Assembly (NCBI GenBank): GCA_914767715.1
Contig: OU612070.1
Location: forward strand, 1,877,501-1,941,500
Source: Membranipora membranacea
Taxonomy: Eukaryota; Bryozoa; Gymnolaemata; Cheilostomatida; Membraniporidae
Length of the DNA stretch: 64,000 nt
Direction: 5' to 3'
Within the stretch, counting starts at the first letter, position 1, and each line of letters opens with the position of its first letter. The notes under the pieces are model-generated. The model did no database searches, had not been told where the DNA came from, and worked only from the letters and a program-made list of their open reading frames with translations. Below are positions 59,104 to 64,000 of the stretch, piece after piece. Position numbers and translations under genes: made by a program.

Positions 59104-62100
59104 TTACACTGCCTGCTTGACCTTTCAAATTATAGGTTGTTCATCTAACAATGTTTAAGAATTTTGTTGAAATTTCTCCATTTCATATTTTGGTCGGATC
59201 GATTATTTGAATACACTTATTTGTTTGTTGACAATACTCTGTCGTGCGTTGTTTATTTTGATAGGGTAAGGGTGAACACTAAACAGGGAGCACTTAACAC
59301 AACATTGCCCCTAACTCCAGCCTCTAACTCACCGATCCGCAACAGGATCGATACAAAGCCATCCAACAGAACACCCGTCTCAATAACCTCCAGAATAGCA
59401 CATGTATTTTATAAAGTAATACCGCCTCCAATTCTTTAATTCCTAGAATCACAATATAAATAATATCTGTCTATTGCAAATTTATCTAAATATGTGCTTT
59501 CAGCAAACCTAGTCTCTGATATACTGATGCATTTTAACTTAGCTCTCATTTCTGCTTATAAAATTTCCAGCCGGCCTGTTTTATTATTCATGCTATGCAA
59601 AATGATGTGTAAGAAAGAAAAAGCAAATTTAGCTTGCTCAGTAACCATCATCATCTCGATTCTAGAACTCAAGAGTACATCACAACTTCCTCCTTCTGCT
59701 CTTTGGAATAAAGTACTATTATCTACCCACACCAAAATTTCCTCCCAGTATTTCAATGTGCCCTTGATTCATTTGTATGTGAGGATTATTTATAAAAAGT
59801 GTGAACCCTTTGAGGCCGAATGATACACTGTGCAGATAGAGGAAATGTTAGAATTGCAAAAAAAATAGGGAAAATAATCAGTTTCAGCTTCCAATATCAC
59901 ACATCAGTGCCATGATCAAACGCATAGAAATATCCGCTAAATTTGAGAAGGCGATGCTAAGGAGACCAAAAGAATGACAGAGGTGGTTGTTGTTGGTGAC
60001 AAACATTAGGATTGGTTAATATGCATATGCAATAAACAAGATATTACTAACTGCACCAGAGTGAGTCTCACGTAAAAAGCCTTGAAAATTGAGTGAAAAT
60101 AGTCATAAAAATGTGACCGAGTCATGAGATGAACTCGATTGGTGTAAGTTAAAGTGTATCTAGCACCTCATTATCATGTTGTTAATTGTTTTCTCCACCT
60201 ACAAAAATTCCCAGCGATTGCTCGTTAGCAGTAAGGAATTTCTTTGGCCTCTTCTCCTACCTAAAATATTCAAATTGTTCTAGTCTATGCCTATGTCTAG
60301 CCACATGTGTCTAGCCCATAGAGTTATTATAAAATGTATAAAAAAGCTATGGGCTAGCCATGTATATCTAGCTATATATGCCTTGCACATGCCTATGTCT
60401 GGTCGTTGTTTAGTTGATGCCTGAATCTAGTCTACACTCTATCTAAGTATAGTGGGTTTTGCTATGATTATCTCTCCACCTGTGAAGAATGGAGGAGGGT
60501 CAAAACATTTCACTACCAGGACCACCATGTGACCAGTCCCAGTTATCTGCCAAACCATATTATTATGTTCAAACCTTTATATGTCGCAATTTTGTTATTG
60601 AAACAGGCGAAAGCTTGAAGCAAAGCCATCATCTTGATGAAACATTCCAATCGAAAAGATGTTGACCAAGGAATGAAACCAGAGATTACCTGCAGCTCTA
60701 CGCAGACAAACCTGCTCAGCAGTAATATGGCATTGTGGCACAGTAGTTGGTTCAAGCTGATAAAGTGAATTGGGTTTTAAGTGTCATCATTATCACTGGT
60801 CTATTTCTAGCGAGAGGAAAGAGATCAGACAGTTTTGATTCAGTAAGCTGTAGTTGTATGATGGACAGAGAAAACTTTTACTCACCCAGTGGGCTGATTC
60901 TGCTCACAGATGTAGCAGCAAGTTCTGCCTTTTCACCTTTCGCTTACTAAACAACTACAGACAAAGTCATGATCAAAAACCGGTAGAAACTGAGATCAAG
61001 GAGTTAAACTCCTTGCTGAGATACACGCTTGACTATTTAGTAAAACGAGTGAGATAATTGAATACTGTGTTATAGTCTATCAGGATTGAAGGTCACACAT
61101 AACAACATTACATATCTCATAATTATGTTAAAAAGTTGAGCAGTGATGAAGGCTGATCAAGCGTGATATATTGCTGCTACTTCCGGAGTTTCCCCACAAC
61201 TAGTCTAAGCCCCCCAGACTTATTCCCCCTGCCCACTGATCACCAATGATAGCTCCTGCTGCAAAAACAAATTCAGGTCTGCTTGAATTTGATACAATTA
61301 AAGTAAACGATGTTATCTGTGAATATTCACCAGCGATTCAGAAAAGATTCAATGGAGAGTTTGCGGAGTTGGTGAGAGTATGTGCAGGACCAACAATTTG
61401 GCGTTCACATTTGTTCTGATTACACATGATCGGGCAGTTTGCGATAACAACTTATGCTCTAGGCTGGATGTCACTTCCAAGGGTAGAACATACCCCATCC
61501 CATTTCACGGTCGTCGTACACATTTGTTTTCCTATGAGCGACAGCGTGTGTTGTTTCCATAGTGGAAATTACATGCTCTCTGTGGCTAGCTGCACCCAAA
61601 ATCATGTTTTCATTTCAAACTCACCATAACCATTACCATTTCTATCATGAATTCCTTCCCCTTACAGTAGCAGTAGATTCAGCGGCCAAGGAATGGTAAT
61701 ACATGGAAATGGCCAATTGATTTCTGGTCCAACGACATCTTTTCTTCATTCAATATTGACCTGCCTGACGCATATCTAATAAATATACATCATTATAGAG
61801 GCTATAAGGATTCCATGCAAGACCAATGCTCTAAGCTGATATTACGAATCCGTAAACAAGACACCCACCCACTAAACAAGCTGATCATCAGAAAGGAGAG
61901 CAGAAGTACCCATGTATCTCGTGACATTCATATGCCTGTTTGCAGGACTACAAAACTGCACAATAGCTTCTTTTGTAATTTTTCTAAGGTGTTATAATGC
62001 CTTACTGTTTGTTCTTACTGACTTATATGTTTTTATTAGAGCCCTGTCTTTTTAATCTTGTAATTTCACTCCAGTGTACCAGCCACAAATGGTTTTAGGA

Positions 62101-64000
62101 GGAAACAAATAATAAAGCTCAACATCATCATGTTATCACGGTTCAACTGCTGCATATTTATTGACAATCTGATTAAAAGTGGCCCAGGGGCCACTGGCCA
62201 ATAACCCGACAGGATTCCATAATGAAGAACTGTACACTTAATCATTATTCTAATATTATATTTGACTCCACAACTCCAGTATTTTTCCCAATAAACGATA
62301 TAGAATCCAAAATAAATTGAGTACGCAGGTCACGATCTCTCCATGAAAGTAGAATATCAGCTGCTATTTTCAGCATATTACCGTACAAAAGTGTTAAAAA
62401 ATTAACGGGAACTTGAACAACCCTGCGAAAATGATCGCCGACCACGTTTTGATGAAGTGGAGACCACATTGTGAAGCCCTACCTACGTTATATAAAATGA
62501 TGATGAAGGGAGGTAACTCATATAATACACAACCGTCAGACGGGGGGGGGGGGGCAAAAGTCTGTGGGGCTCAGACTATACACAAACCCATTAGCTGACT
62601 TCCTACACTCATCTTATCACTCCATATTACCATGTAACTTATTCCTTCTATATGTCAATACAAGGTTAAAAACTTCTCCCTTTCAAAAAGGATTTGAAAG
62701 GGCTAGCTTGCACAAAAAATTACTACGTGCACAAAAAATTACTATTTGCACTAAAGAAGTCATATAAGTGATATTCAAACCATACCAGGAATACCACACA
62801 ACCAAAAGTAGTCAAAGTGCTCAGACCAATGCAATGCAAGTCGGTTGCAACTGCTCTTTTTCTGAGTTGTTGATATTGAACTACGATCAAGTCACATTGC
62901 AGCTGTTTGAGCACTTAGACTAAACCCCAAGTGATTTCTGCAACGCAGCCTTGATGTGCTTGGCCTCAATTTGACTCGATCTTTCTTAAATTGCTTTTTA
63001 AAAGTACCTTAAAGAAGGAATGATTTCATAGGAGGAAAAGGCCGGATTTAGTGAAATTAATGGCTACCTTATATTAATCATTTTCTTTACTTTTTTATCA
63101 CACTGACCTTAATAAGTTAAATTGGTTTGCTAGCTTACATTGAGCCCACTAGCTAAAGAAGGGTATGCAGAATAATTCTATGTACACCCAATTTATTAGG
63201 GGCAAAGATTGGAAGATATATGAACAATAAAGAGAGCTCACAAATGACTCTATGGAGCCCCTTTGTTAGCTCCTTGTCTTCATATGTAGGTGGTAATTAT
63301 TATTCATAAACAATACACAGGAGATCAGGTATAGTAGGCAGTTTGTACTGAAGAAAAATAGACTTATTTTTCATCGTCTGGAGCATTTCAATCCGCATAT
63401 ATAAGTAGTTTTTTGCCTTTGAGGTTAACACTCAGTTCGGCCTGTTTATTTATATTCTCAGGTAAGTGCTGAACTCGGTAATATCCTGGATATCGTCCTT
63501 ACAGCCTACGTAAGATATCCTTAAAGGTGCCGGTACATTATACACTTATTTAGTATGTGCCTTATTAATCAGTACACTCCCTTGGGACCAAGTAGGAAAA
63601 CACAAGTCATGACATAGGCTAAATATCGTCACTGCGCATGAACATATACGTAGGTGCATGTTTTTAAATAAGATGTAGATGGTTAGAACAGTGTGAAAGA
63701 TGTAGTGTTATCGATAGAGGTGTGCTACCAGGCAAACGCAGGCATGCTGACCTGGCCTAATATACTTATATAGAAGGGCCGAAGTACAATAACGTTTTTA
63801 ATTCAATATATTGGATGAGACACACACAAAGAGGTTTGCTTAACTTCACAATGGCAACTGATCAAAATCAACCAAGGTTACTGCCCCTCTGTAGCCGTTA
63901 CTGTGACGCAGTGTGAAAGGAACTCAACTTAATGGGACATTGATATTAAAAGATGTGAATATCTGCTAAATCGAAGGGGATTGTTTATAATATATAGCTA
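59104..64000. other. Mostly non-coding right flank
   Basis: No gene model could be supported. There is an 11-bp inverted pair (60311-60321 with 60347-60357), a doubled 19-bp unit at 62710-62747 and a G13 run at 62542-62554. Plus-strand sequence at about 61740-61997 contains a frame (STHVSRDIHMPVCRTTKLHN) that loosely recalls the end of a LINE protein, too weak to call. Confidence 0.4.

Noticed and set aside
61740-62000. LINE 3' end on the plus strand
   Set aside because: Only weak likeness to the C-terminal region of LINE proteins and no reverse-transcriptase motif nearby.
1-64000. CRISPR arrays, operons or other prokaryotic features
   Set aside because: Genes are intron-split and animal-type; the tandem repeats found have no unique spacers.

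Overview
The window is nuclear DNA of an animal. Its genes are split by GT-AG introns of roughly 0.1 to 2 kb, the non-coding DNA is AT-rich, and gene content is animal-type: a CatSper sperm calcium-channel subunit, a RasGRP Ras activator, a fibrinogen-domain secreted protein, a C2H2 zinc-finger protein and a mucin-like Ser/Thr-rich protein. Compact genes with fairly short introns would suit a non-bilaterian such as a sponge or cnidarian, but the sequence alone does not fix the phylum.

Every gene I could assemble lies on the minus strand. From left to right: a giant repeat-rich mucin-like exon (1-3929); a secreted fibrinogen-related protein (9794-14195, five exons); a multi-exon C2H2 zinc-finger protein (15345-22014); a CatSper1-like channel (25089-30489, twelve exons); a DNAJC4-like membrane J-protein (31227-32889, four exons); a small zinc-binding coiled-coil protein (39436-41146, three exons); and a RasGRP (42755-53351, seventeen coding exons). 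Reading phase is conserved across every splice junction in these models, which is the main support for them. The only plus-strand gene remnant is a broken monocarboxylate-transporter-like gene (37362-38669).

Between genes are stretches with no supported gene (3930-9793, 22015-25088, 32890-36430, most of 53362-64000). They hold decayed LINE reverse-transcriptase pieces, short tandem arrays, perfect palindromes and long inverted repeats resembling MITEs. The genes do not form an obvious pathway. CatSper1 is a sperm flagellar channel, RasGRP couples diacylglycerol and calcium to Ras, and the mucin-like and fibrinogen-related products would be surface or secreted proteins.

I did not find a clearly novel system. 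The best leads are the 876-bp higher-order repeat in the mucin-like exon, the RasGRP with a conserved dynein-light-chain-type motif and an extra segment in its N-terminal domain, the short CatSper1 with tiny terminal exons, and several unexplained inverted repeats.
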